Positions 22,922 to 33,592 of a stretch of 64,000 nt of DNA are shown here, piece by piece. Positions within the stretch are counted from its first letter, which is position 1, and each line of letters opens with the position of its first letter. The stretch comes from Cryptomeria japonica (Eukaryota > Streptophyta > Pinopsida > Cupressales > Cupressaceae), in assembly GCF_030272615.1 (NCBI RefSeq), contig NC_081412.1, forward strand, positions 24,119,860-24,183,859, in the 5' to 3' direction. Made by a program: the position numbers and the translations under genes. A model generated the notes under the pieces. The model saw only the letters and a program-made list of their open reading frames with translations, was not told the origin of the DNA and searched no databases.

Positions 22922-23651
22922 TTAGCGGGAGTATAAGCGTACCCTCATACTTCCAGTAAAGTACAAGGAAACAACATTGAAAAACTTTCACCACGTCAAG
23001 GAGGCAAGATACACCAAGCCCCCAGTGGACTAAGGATCTTACGACTTCGATTGACAAAGTAAAAGGGAAGATCACGAGGGAGAACCATGACTATCAGTAG
23101 TAAGGTTCCCTCACTATGAGTCATGCGAGAAAGATATCAAAAATTTTCAAGGCAAAGCTAAATTTGCCAAGAAATTTTCAAGTATCTTGAAAAGATATGA
23201 ACGGGATGTATGCCCCCCTAAGTTAAAGCGATCGCACACGCCTCACCGGGGGTGATTGCTTTAAGGTAGTGATACATATAAGAATGAGAAGGGAAAGGAG
23301 CACGTTATCGCAAGGATTTAGCCCCCAAGTGTGACATAAGCCCAAGGATAATAGACACAAAACACAAAGCACAAGGTGACTTCGCTTTCCTCGGGGTCAG
23401 TATGCTATATGATAATTCATGTATATCATATGTATGTATGCATAATTGTTCTTCATTCCCCAATTAAGGAAGGTCACCTAGAAGAAGGGAACACATGTGT
23501 CTTTTGAGTCAACATGAGAGAGATCGAGAGATCTCAATGCTTTGCATCGTCCTCAAGTAGACAACACTAAGGACAACAAATAGAAGAATGAGAATAACAC
23601 ATAGAGGAAGTAACAAAAGAGAGGGGGAGAGAATCTGCTATGCTAATGAAA
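22922..23651 (-). other. gypsy-2 3' untranslated part, no gene seen
   Basis: No frame of note lies between the end of the protease ORF and the polypurine tract. In an autonomous relative, pol would occupy this position. Confidence 0.5.
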
Positions 23652-25076
23652 CTAGTCTAGCACGTCATCTACCCCCCGATCTTGCTGATCAATGTTTCGG
23701 GAAGGTAGGGAACACGCTAGAGGAGGAACATCCAACACAGCAAGATGCAAACAAGGGCTATGTTCATACCCCAAGCCACGGTGTTCTTGTCTAGGAGCTA
23801 GGATAAGTGCTTTAGAAAATTCATTAGATAAATGGTTATCAATATCAACAAGTTCATATTCACTATCAGAATGAACGGGAGAAATAGCATTTTCATCATG
23901 AATAACATTTTCATCTATATCATCATCAAGATTTATAAAAATAGGATCTTTAACTCGCACAAGATCAAGACCATCATGCATCTTATGTTTAGGAGATTTC
24001 GGCTCAATCGTCGGCTGAGGAGAAAATGGAATAATGCTTGTTGAAGGTGTTTTTGGGGATTGCAAAGTTTGAGAGACGGCTGCCTGAGCTCTAAGACGAC
24101 GCTTTTGTCGACGTTCACGTGCAGAACGATTTCGTCTAGTCTTAGTAGGAAGTTGCAAATATTGAGGAGGAGAAATGTTCTCATCCTTATCACTTGAGTG
24201 TTTAGGTTGTGGTCTCTTAGGTTGCACAATAGGAGAAGAGGAAACTCTCTTCTCTCCATAAGAGGAAGGAGGAGGAACTGCTCCATATAAAGGAGGAATA
24301 TTTGGTTTAGGAAGAAGACCAAGTCCATCATGACGAGGAGGTATAGGTCTACTTTTAGGAAGTTTATTAGATATAGACATAGTCACATCCATAGGGATGG
24401 GTTGGGAATCTTCTTGAGGAAAGACATTAGTTTTATCTTTCAAAGGAAGAACTTCCTTCTCAAGAATGATAGGAATGTCAAGTTTGGGTGTTCTAGGTTC
24501 ACTTAGAGATAGGATCATGTCTTTTTTCCACTTTTGATAAGATTTGAAAAGATGATCACTTCGCGGAGGAAGAGATTGGAATTGTTTAGGCCAAAAGTAA
24601 TCAATAGGAACACTAGAAGTTCTTTCAGCTGGTTTAAAGAGACTATGATTGACAGTAACAACTTCACCATTATGGGGAAATTTCAAACACTTGTGAATAG
24701 GAGAAGCAATAGCTTTCATGGAAGATAGCCAAGGATAGCCTAGCTTCACACGAAATTGTTTGGATGATGGAATAATAGCAAAGTCCACATCAAGGGATTT
24801 ATTATGGACCTCGATAGGTAATGTAATAGAACCAATTGCAGGAGAAGCAAATGCATCAAATAGTTTCACAACCACATTTGTTTCATCATAGATCACTTGA
24901 TTCAATTGCAAAGTAAAAAGAAACTCTTCAGTAATGACATTAACCACACGAGAAGGATCAATAAGCACTCCACGGCAAGGTGTATTCTTGACTTTTGCAA
25001 CTATATATAAAGGACCATCAGGTGCCCTGATAGTTTCACTAGAATCAAAGGTGATGGAAGGTTCTTTAGGGATTTT
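23652..25076 (-). CDS. gypsy-2 protease-like domain with proline-rich tail
   Basis: In the same frame as gag and just after its TAG, the reading goes KIPKEPSITFDSSETIRAPD, then a retropepsin-like fold with RGVLIDPSRVVNVITEEF in the place of the catalytic loop (D-P-S instead of D-T/S-G), SITLPIEV, DVDFAIIP and KLGYPWLSSM, which mark the usual strands. About 300 residues of proline, serine and charged sequence follow (HDGLGLLPKPNIPPLYGAV, RRNRSARERRQKRRLRAQ) and a DDDIDENVIHDEN acidic part. The stop is at 23652. A protein made from it would need readthrough of the gag stop. With the altered loop, protease activity is doubtful. Confidence 0.75.
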   Translation of the reverse strand, partial: KIPKEPSITFDSSETIRAPDGPLYIVAKVKNTPCRGVLIDPSRVVNVITEEFLFTLQLNQVIYDETNVVVKLFDAFASPAIGSITLPIEVHNKSLDVDFAIIPSSKQFRVKLGYPWLSSMKAIASPIHKCLKFPHNGEVVTVNHSLFKPAERTSSVPIDYFWPKQFQSLPPRSDHLFKSYQKWKKDMILSLSEPRTPKLDIPIILEKEVLPLKDKTNVFPQEDSQPIPMDVTMSISNKLPKSRPIPPRHDGLGLLPKPNIPPLYGAVPPPSSYGEKRVSSSPIVQPKRPQPKHSSDKDENISPPQYLQLPTKTRRNRSARERRQKRRLRAQAAVSQTLQSPKTPSTSIIPFSPQPTIEPKSPKHKMHDGLDLVRVKDPIFINLDDDIDENVIHDENAISPVHSDSEYELVDIDNHLSNEFSKALILAPRQEHRGLGYEHSPCLHLAVLDVPPLACSLPSRNIDQQDRGVDDVLD

Positions 25077-27077
25077 CTACTGCTCCACAAAGTTAATCAC
25101 ATTCGGAGTCATGGACACAAGATCATCAAGTGAGACAGAGGAATCAGTAGTATCAATCGCATTAGAGGTATGAGAAGGCAATGGATCAATAAAAATCTGA
25201 AGATTTTGGTTAGGAGGAGCTACAGATGTGTTGCCTTTATCATTCACACCAGGAACAGAGATAGTATTATTATCAATCAAATCTTGAATTTTCCCCTTTA
25301 AAGCAAAACATTTTTCAGTATCATGCCCAGGTTGACGATGAAATTGACAAAAAGATTTGTTATCAAAATAGGGTGAATTAATCTTTGCAGGATCAATTTG
25401 CCTTATAGGAGGAAGAGTAAGCACATTTTGTTCCAATAACTTATTCATAATACTATGCAATGATTCATTCAAAGGAGTAAACTTTCTTTCTTTCTTGAAA
25501 AACTTAGAAATAGGAGACACACCTGATGTTGCATTCACATTGTTGTTGATGATGTTTTCATTGAATTTAATGGACTCTCTGTTTGGTTTAAACTTCCCAA
25601 ATGGTTGTTGACTACTATCACCCTTATCACTCGGAGCCATAGGATGTGATTGTTCCATTTGACTCACAGTCAGTTGATAATTGTGAAGAGTTGCGCACAA
25701 CTGTTGGAAAGAAGTAAACTCAGAAAACAAGAGTTTTTCTCTAATGTCTTTTTGTAAATTAGAAATGAAGATTCTTTGAATATCATTGTCAGGCACTGGA
25801 AAAGAAATTTGAGCATACAAATGCTTATATCTACCAATGAAATCAGTCACTTTTTCTTTAACACCTTGTTTACAATGCATTAAATCAATCAAAGTAACTT
25901 TAGGACTTATATTGTTTTGAAATTGTTGAATGAAAGCATTTGCAAGTTGTTCGAAAGAAGTAATAGAATAGGAAGGCAACGAGCAATACCATTGTAGGGC
26001 TTTGTCTCTTAATGTTCTAGTAAACAATTTTGCAAGCAACCTTTGGTCATAAGCAAAATCAGTACATATTGTTTGAAAGGTCTTAACATGTGTTAGAGGA
26101 TCACCCTTACCATTATAAAGCTCCAAATGCGGAATTTCAACATGTTTAGGGGGAATAGCTCGAACAATGTCAAGAGAAAGTGGACTCGCAACATCAAATG
26201 TGGGCACACTAAACTTAGATTGATTCATAGAGGCAATTTGTTGCTGTAAAGAAGAGACAGTTTGTGCAAGATTATTAATGGTCGCTTCAGTCGAAGAGTT
26301 CATATTAGACATGTTAGATTGTGATGGAGGTGTTATGTTATTGAAAGAAGGTAGAGAGTAAGGTGGTGGGACACTATGATAGTTAGTCATAGGAGATGAT
26401 TGGAAAGGAAGAACACTACAAGGAGGAATGGAAAACGAATTGCCCCCTTGCATCATGTTCATTTGTGGAGATATAATAGGAACACTCATTGAAGGAATGA
26501 ATGAAGAAGTTGGATTGATTGAAGGAAGAGGGTTAATTGAAGAAGAGGGATTGCCCCCATGACTGGTGATCATAGGAGGAATGTCTTGTGTTGAAGTAGT
26601 CATTATGTTTGATGTAAAAGTAGGTATACTAGCAATAGGAGTCGTCAAAGGAATAGAATGATTGTCTTGAGTAGGAGGTTGTGTATAACCTAAGGTTTCG
26701 GCACAACTTTTCATAGGCATCACATTTGAATCCACAATGTGTGCAATACCACGCAAAATATCAATTCCATTCTTATCACTTTGAAGCATACGTTTTAGAC
26801 CCTCAATTAAAGGAAGAGCTTGACTATCAGGGTATTCTTGAGACATCCACTGTCGAAAATCGTCAAATTGGTTATCCAATTTTGAAAGTTGTTCTACAGA
26901 AACCTCATGGAGAGCTTCTTCATCATTAAGAGGATTAGAGGAATTACCCATGTCCTCGTTAAAAAGACCATTCAAATTAGGTTCCATCTCCTCAGTAATT
27001 AAACCTTGGAAGGACTTAATTCTAAGGCTTCGTCTAACGGGAATAGTGTAAGTAGGGCTTATTGTTGTAAAACTCAT
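25077..27077 (-). CDS. gypsy-2 gag
   Basis: A 666-residue uninterrupted frame from ATG 27077 (MSFTTISPTYTIPVRRSLRI). It has a long proline/serine/methionine-rich middle part, then a coiled stretch (NNLAQTVSSLQQQIASMNQ) and the retrotransposon gag domain (about residues 300-460: HLELYNGKGDPLTHVKTFQ, ALQWYCSLP, FIQQFQNNI, DFIGRYKHL). A CXXH-type zinc finger, CQFHRQPGHDTEKC, is near residue 585. Gag assembles particles and binds element RNA. The TAG at 25077-25079 separates it from an in-frame protease region. The start is the first ATG after the leader. Confidence 0.9.
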   Translation of the reverse strand: MSFTTISPTYTIPVRRSLRIKSFQGLITEEMEPNLNGLFNEDMGNSSNPLNDEEALHEVSVEQLSKLDNQFDDFRQWMSQEYPDSQALPLIEGLKRMLQSDKNGIDILRGIAHIVDSNVMPMKSCAETLGYTQPPTQDNHSIPLTTPIASIPTFTSNIMTTSTQDIPPMITSHGGNPSSSINPLPSINPTSSFIPSMSVPIISPQMNMMQGGNSFSIPPCSVLPFQSSPMTNYHSVPPPYSLPSFNNITPPSQSNMSNMNSSTEATINNLAQTVSSLQQQIASMNQSKFSVPTFDVASPLSLDIVRAIPPKHVEIPHLELYNGKGDPLTHVKTFQTICTDFAYDQRLLAKLFTRTLRDKALQWYCSLPSYSITSFEQLANAFIQQFQNNISPKVTLIDLMHCKQGVKEKVTDFIGRYKHLYAQISFPVPDNDIQRIFISNLQKDIREKLLFSEFTSFQQLCATLHNYQLTVSQMEQSHPMAPSDKGDSSQQPFGKFKPNRESIKFNENIINNNVNATSGVSPISKFFKKERKFTPLNESLHSIMNKLLEQNVLTLPPIRQIDPAKINSPYFDNKSFCQFHRQPGHDTEKCFALKGKIQDLIDNNTISVPGVNDKGNTSVAPPNQNLQIFIDPLPSHTSNAIDTTDSSVSLDDLVSMTPNVINFVEQ

Positions 27078-27189
27078 GCACTAAAGAGAGAGAGAAGATT
27101 TTGAATTTTAGAGGTAGCAAATTTCAGTAAAGCCAGCCAATCTTCCAGATTTAAGCTGTTAAATACAATCAGGACAATCTCCCGAAATT

Positions 27190-27935
27190 TCAGAAAAAAT
27201 GTCCGGGACCATGGCGCTCGGGGTGCACACGGTCCTCCCAACTTTTTTCGAAATTTGCAGGGATGAAAGTTATGATGATTTTACAGCTAACCTGAAAAAA
27301 TTGAGTGATTTTACGATCTGTAGATAGGCCAAATTAAAGTTGCAATCTCAAAATTGAACCCTACCAAGATTGTCGAAAAATGCAAAATTTGAATTTTGAA
27401 AAAGAGAGGGAAACTGAAATTTTGAATTTTATGATTTTAGAGGGAATACCAAAAGCAATGTAAGTTTTGAAATTTGAAAGTTGACTCAATTTCACGCAAA
27501 ATTCAATTTTGAAAGCGGAAATCAAAGTTGTTGTAATTAAGCACTTAATTTCAAAAGTCACAAATTGCAAAAATTTGAATAAATCACTGAAATTTCGAAT
27601 GAATGATAACACACTTTTCAGATTTAGGACTGTAAGAAACACAATTTTGACACAAATTTCAATTTCAACAATTTTTGAATGATTAGAAGTCTCAATCCAA
27701 GCAATCACTAGACCAACTTTGACTGTAATTTTGAAGGTGTTAAAATTGATAAAATCAGCCAAAATTCTGGATTTTAGCAGAAAAATACAGTAAGATCTCG
27801 CTCCCGAAATTTCAGAAAAAATGTCGGGGACGATGGCGCTCAGAGTGCACACAGTCCTCGCAACTTTTTTCCAAATTTTCAGGGATGAAAGATATTGTGA
27901 TTTTATTGCGGAATCCAAAGTTACAGCCGATTTGG
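27190..27935 (-). repeat. internal repeats in the gypsy-2 leader
   Basis: A segment of about 100 bp (near 27181-27275) recurs at 27801-27895. Both contain a GGGAC(C/G)ATGGCGCTC core that is also in each LTR (about 22032 and 28630), giving four copies in the element. The rest of the 1.2 kb leader is AT-rich; the 243-residue minus-strand frame here is not supported as a gene. Confidence 0.7.
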
Positions 27936-28239
27936 AGGTGTTTTGATCAGTGAAATTTTCGGACAAAGGTTGAATCAAGAGGGTTTCAAAAATTAGGGTT
28001 TTGACACTTAACCACTTAATTTTCAAAATTAACGCACAAATATGAATTGATAATTTGTAATAGAAGGGCAGATCTGAAACAAGCATTAACAATTAAACAT
28101 TTCACAAGTTTAATTACTTAAAAAGAAAATTTAGGGTTTATATGCAATTAACCTCTAAAATTTTGCCAAAGATCAAACATGGAAATGTAATCAAAGAATC
28201 CAATTTTCAGATCTAACTATGAATAATCAGAAAGGATGT

Positions 28240-28256
28240 TCACGTCGGGTTCACCA
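28240..28256 (-). other. gypsy-2 primer-binding site
   Basis: On the minus strand TGGTGAACCCGACGTGA follows the 5' LTR after three bases. It begins with the TGG expected for pairing with a tRNA CCA end. The tRNA was not identified. Confidence 0.6.
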
Positions 28257-28259
28257 AAA

Positions 28260-29506
28260 TGTAAAGTGGAAAATAATCGAACCCTAGTCATTCTCCCCTC
28301 CCCAACTCCGAGGAGAGAGAAGGGAGAGTCACTAGGGTTGATGGTTTTCACTTAGGAGGGACTTTACATTCAAAAGAGGGGTTGAAACCCACAAGATCCA
28401 ATCCCACGCAATGCAAGATTAGATTCTATATGAGTTTCAAGGGTTGTGATAGCAAGGATACCCTCTTTTGTAAAGAATGTAGATAGAAAGATTGAACTAG
28501 GAATGCATGCAAAGTAGGAAAGATTCACTTATAAACAGAGATAGGAATATGATATGAAGCTACGGAACTGGAATTAGCAGTAAAATGTCGAGACGGTGCT
28601 GTCCTGCAAATTTGAGCAAAAGTTGACGGGACGATGGCGCCCAGCGTGCACACGGTCCTCCGAAAAATCCGCGAAACGAAGGGGGATCTGTTCGTCTCTG
28701 CACAAGGATTCCAGATCTTCAATTTTAGCCGCGTACCTACAACCTACACACAGAAAAGCGAAGATGATTGGGGGGTTAGGGATTAGGGGTTTGCCCTTAG
28801 GTCAAACCCCGGTTTTGGAATTAACCAAGAAATGAGAAATGCTTGTAAATGTAATGTAAAACAAGTACTAATACCTTGTTGTAAGGATGTTTGTATCCTT
28901 ATATGCGAAGGTATAGATGTTGTTGTATGTTGTATGTTGTATATTGTAATATGTGATCTCCTCTTCAATGGTTGAATCCTTGTCTTGAATGCAACACTTA
29001 GCCTTGAATGGAGACTTAGAATGATCAATTGCTTGAAGGAATGCTTGAATGCTTGAATGTTTGAATATCATTTCCACCTTTTTCCATCCCTCCCAAAATG
29101 AGAGAGGAAAAGTAGTTTATATACTTGCCAATTAGGGTTAAAAGACTGATTTTCCCGACCTTAGGCCGACCAGGAAATGTTATTTTCCAATTTGCAAACA
29201 AAAAGGCCTGAAGTCCCATAGGAGACCGGGCCCAAAATAGGGCCAGGGACCAGGGCGCTGGGTGCCATGGTCCTGGGGGACCAGGGCGCTAGGCGCCCTG
29301 GTCCTGAAGGACCAGGGCACTGGGCGCTCTGGTCCCACCTCCCGGGACAGAAGGGTGCAAGGAGGATCAGGCCAGGGTGCTGAGAAATGCAGTTTTTGAT
29401 GTCATGAGCAAGTTTCGGGGTCTCCATTCAGGTTTAGTGTTGCGTTGCCATCGTGAAGACCCAAATGCGGTCGAAATTGCAAGTGTCGCAATTTTATGTC
29501 GCTACA
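28260..29506 (-). repeat. gypsy-2 5' LTR
   Basis: It matches 21662-22908 base by base apart from scattered substitutions and two short indels at the GCTTGAAT and TGTATGT repeats. Confidence 0.92.
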
Positions 29507-29511
29507 AAATG

Positions 29512-30069
29512 TTATCGTATCTATTTTTGTTTTCTGTAACTGTTGTAAATATTGTTAAAAAATTTTCCATTACCCTCCTCTCAGGCTTAGTGTAGGAAGT
29601 TGTTCCGCTACTTAACTTCCTTACATTAATTGTAGGGGGAGTCTTAAGAAGAGATACATCTCTCATTGTTTCTTAAAACCGTCTATGTAGCATGATGATT
29701 AAGGGGAGTTTCAACTCCTCTTATTGATTCTAAGATCTATTTCTAAGCTAGGACTTCTTCCTAGATTCCAATCACTTCATCCTCAATAGGAAATAAAACA
29801 CGAACATATGCTTACATGAAGATTGATGCAAATTTTTGCTCCATGATGTCTAGATCTTGAAGGATTTCTAAATAATATGGTGGGATGACATTTCACCTTG
29901 ATGCTTGAAGATCGTAGTGCTTGAAGATGTATGTGAATTGAATATGGTGGATGTGAAAATGAACTAGAAGACTTCTCTTATATAGTGTTCTCAAGGCATT
30001 TTCTTGATTAGGCTAACCTCCAATGGTCAAAGTAAGACATTGTGATATGAAACCAACTAGTGGGAAGTG
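29512..30069. other. right part of the interrupted LTR-like sequence, then no gene seen
   Basis: The first 110 bp continue the LTR-like sequence broken at 21661. The remainder has no coding signs and leads into the duplicated segment that starts near 30070. Confidence 0.45.
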
Positions 30070-31210
30070 CACACAGACATTTTAAAATTTGGGACCTATC
30101 TAGGGGGACAAGGGCACTTGGGACAACTTGTCTACCCAAAATAGGGTGACAAATCCAAAGATGGTGTGCACTCAACATCTCGAGATAGAGATTCAAATCA
30201 CCATCCAAGCAAGTGACTTTAGTTTCAAGGTAAAAGGCCAAAAACGGACATGGATAAGAGCTAAAATGGGTCACACTAAGGCAAGAGCACAAAAAGTGGT
30301 ATAAATTGTATGGTGTTACAATTTATGATGCTATAGAAAGGTAAGTTGGATTTAGGGGAACTAATAGATGAACCACGGCACAAGGATGATCAAAAGCTTG
30401 ATAATCCAAAAAACTTAATATTTCTCCAGTTTTTACCTTTTGACTTGGTAATCTGACTAGGACATGAACATTGGGACATGAAAATTTGGAAATCCTAACA
30501 AAATGGTCGTCATAATGCTTCAATTTAGTTATACAATCCATATTTATAAAATCCATTATATTTTTCATAAATGATATAGAAAGAAAACTTCTTTTCATCA
30601 TAGTTTTTTCAATAAAACTTGAATAATTAATTTTGATGAAAAGTAATATTACCATAACATGCAAATTTGAATATTTCTTACAAATAATTAAATATTATTA
30701 AATAATAAATAATAGTATCTAATAACCTAAAGAAACTTTTTAAAACAAACCAAAACCATGACTTAATAATAAGATTTCTCTTAATAATTTAAAGTGATAT
30801 TTTTAACATTAGGATTGAGAAGTTGACCATGTCTACAAGAGGCTTGTTTTAATCTTCAAAGCACTTGAAACATTATTCTTTAAACGATGGTCATCCACAG
30901 GCAGCCACACTCTTCTTTTATTCATGTTTGAGACGTCTTGTGTATTGCACTTAATTGAGTTCCATTCCCCAGACTCTCTCGCATTAACTACATCGACTCA
31001 TTATATGTATCTAGTCAAGTCTTGTAGTGTTGTTAGAATCTTGTAGGTCATCTTTGTTACGTTTAGAACATTTTATACTTTCTTAAGTAGATATTTTTTA
31101 TAAAATAAATTGTAAAATTTGTTAAAAGCCTTTGTTTTATTTTACGAGGTATTTTAGTTAGATGGTTTAGTAAAACATTTGAGTGAATTTTGTTGGCATG
31201 TTTACAATTA
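30070..31210. repeat. right copy of the 1.1 kb direct duplication
   Basis: It matches 1-1144. Here the sequence continues past the point where copia-1 is inserted in the other copy (ACAATTAAAGAAGTAG near 31203). Confidence 0.85.
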
Positions 31211-31654
31211 AAGAAGTAGTTTGTCTTTATATTTCAAAAAGTATTTTTCTATAAATACACTTCTTTTGACATAAGTGGAATTGTAATTGATTGATACAAT
31301 AACATACTTCATTCAATAACACATGAATTTCTTTGAAAATTGTCAAAATATTCTTGATATAATTTAAGAACCGTTACAAAAAATTTCATCAATTTACAAA
31401 ATAACAGATTCTAGTCATTTGAAATAAGGTGGGTAACTACACATTATCATGTCTGCAATTTTGTATTTTGTACGTTTATAGATGCAAATATAAGCATCTA
31501 TATATATGCTACATCAAAAAATATGCTAAAATAATTTCTTGTTATATATTTGAGGATCCTCTAGGGTTACTGTGGGCCCTAAGAACATTTCTCTATGTCT
31601 TTTTACTTGGGATCTCAAAAAGAACAATGCATAGAGTCAACCTTATTTTGATTT

Positions 31655-33474
31655 TTACATATTTCTTTTATCAGAGATCAAAGGTATAGGATTGATCAAG
31701 AGTTTCATTATGTCATCCTTTGTACCCTTGAATGATGTTGAAAACCCATCAATGTCCCTCCATAAGAAAGCCACCCATCTATACATAGAATCAAAATACA
31801 CCGTTTTGCAGCATGTTGGTATATCTTTCTCATAAAATAAAAAATCTTTGGTTAACTCTTCCATGTGTAACTCGGTGAGAATGCTTGCATGCTCCAAAGC
31901 TTGCTCCATCGTGGTCCCAGGGTTATCTCTTATGTAACAATCTAGCCAAGAAGCATTCTCTCCATTTTCAAGTTGTTCCTTCAAAATGAAATATGCTCAT
32001 TTAGAACAAGGATATATAAGTGATTTTTATTTTTAAAATCTATGATTCATGGATAATAAGATAGGTCTAGCTAAGTTTGGTCGATATATACCTAAAAATC
32101 TTTGCAATCGTCGATTAATCTACAACCCAACATTACATCAAGCTCAATTTTTTTGATTCTTTCTAGAATATCATCAGGAAGAGACGTGTTAATTAACAGC
32201 ATTGGAAACAGTGTGACCACAGGTACAGTTGAAGAGTCCAGGGCATTCTTTAAATATTCATCCAGAGTAGGGCGATAATCAGTAGCAATCCATTCTGCAT
32301 CTTTGAATTCTGCCAAAATAAGATTTGTCCACTGCAATAGAATATATATGAAATACATTGTAAGATTAATGAGTATTTTACACAAAAACAATATATTTAT
32401 TTATATTTTTCAACATCAAATGTTCGATACATAAATTTGATCTCGCGACTTACATATTCTTGCATCCACTTGCGTGCACGTGGACCATGTATTTTCTCTG
32501 CTTCATCGGCTAATTCCATGTATGTTTCATGAGTAAATTGCAAACAGATTTGCATAAATTTGGGAAAGCGATCCATCATAGACATATCCCAACTGAGTAA
32601 GGATGAAATGCAAGCAAATTAGTTATTTTGTTAAAGAAAAATGATAATCAAATAATATTTATATGATTCTCAATACGAGGCTCCACAAATGAATAGAAAA
32701 CACTATACTTACTTGATCACGGCTTCCTTAAAATGTATAAGCTCATCATAGGTTCCATAAGTGTCAAAAATGTCATCAATGACTGTAATTATGGTACCGA
32801 GCTTAGCATATCCAACTCGAGTTAGAGAGAATTCATGTTCATACAATCCACAGGGATATGCAAGATAATACTCCACATGTCGGTGTCGAAAGAAATTAAG
32901 CTTGTTTACACTTGCTTCAGTCCACCATCTACACATTATATCACCACATACATGTTATTCCAATATAATTAATACTGCAAGTACTCTAAATGACATAATA
33001 AACTATTTTATTTAGTTAACACAATTTTCATTTGAAGATATATTACTTGGATATAATTTTGAGCTCAATCTGATGTTGAGCTTGTATTATGTTGAAATCT
33101 AATATTGCCGCTTCCAAAATAGTTTGACAAATCTCATTTGGAATCCTGAAAGAAAACATCATGTTCAAATAAAATAAGTTATAACTATTAAGATCACACT
33201 CAAAATATGACTTCATGAACAATAAAATATGTTAGTAAAAGTAGAATATTTTATATTTGAGTTCTATCTAATCCAAGAAGATTTGACGTATGCAAAACAA
33301 AACAGATGAATCTTCACATTTCAGGTGCCTTAAAAAAATGTGTTTAGAAGAGAAAAGATTGGCATGATATTTGCCCATCCTTCGATCCACCGATTTCTCA
33401 TCCTCTGAAATTTGACAACTTCGATCCACCAATTTCTCATTCTCTGAAATTTGACAAGTTGCTACTGCAGCCAT
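31655..33474 (-). pseudogene. terpene synthase (TPS-d type), internally deleted and with a nonsense codon
   Basis: Terpene synthases ionise prenyl diphosphates to make mono-, sesqui- or diterpenes. Minus-strand exons: a first exon 33355-33474 (MAAVATCQISENEKLVDR, ending RRMGKYHANL, start of the RR-x8-W motif), then directly the C-terminal part: 33047-33145 (CQTILEAAILDFNIIQAQHQ), 32713-32928 (aspartate-rich metal motif IDDIFDTYGT), 32454-32592, 32092-32331 and 31978-31655 (ends at TAA). The four introns between the last five exons have GT-AG ends and agreeing phases. The central part, with most of the alpha-barrel N-domain, is missing between 33355 and 33145. Exon 32092-32331 ends in an in-frame TAG at the donor site. 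The second metal motif reads DDCKDF-stop-EQ. RR motif so near the start suggests a cytosolic, sesquiterpene-type ancestor. Confidence 0.85.
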
Positions 33475-33508
33475 TCTTTGTTTGTGAATAATAGAGAGTA
33501 CAAGGGCA

Positions 33509-33592
33509 GAAAAAGAAGGAATGGGAAGAATGTGAGTGCAGAAAAGAAGGAATGGGAAGAATGTGATTGCAGTAAAGAAGGAATGGGAAGAG
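33509..33592 (-). repeat. 31-bp tandem repeat in terpene synthase 5' region
   Basis: Two full units and one partial unit built on GAAAAGAAGGAATGGGAAGA lie 35-120 bp upstream of the ATG. The related region at about 36739-36791 has one full and one partial unit, and that near 44453 has one partial unit. Confidence 0.85.

Larger units (their letters stand above)
21662..29506 (-). mobile_element. gypsy-2: second gag-protease-only Ty3/gypsy element
   Basis: Two LTRs of equal length (1247 bp; 21662-22908 and 28260-29506) bound the element. The target duplication is GAATG/AAATG with one mismatch (21657-21661 and 29507-29511). Reading on the minus strand: 5' LTR, primer-binding site, a 1.2 kb leader, gag, zinc finger, protease-like domain, proline-rich tail, 0.74 kb without genes, polypurine tract, 3' LTR. 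No reverse transcriptase, RNase H or integrase motif was found. By eye the LTRs differ at roughly thirty sites (2-3 percent), so it is fairly young. Confidence 0.92.

Noticed and set aside
27361-28092. 243-residue minus-strand frame before gypsy-2 gag
   Set aside because: It lies in the leader between primer-binding site and gag, is rich in I, F, K, L and S as expected for AT-rich DNA, and has no domain.
33509-33592. Regular repeats as possible CRISPR
   Set aside because: Units are contiguous without spacers and the DNA is from a plant nucleus.
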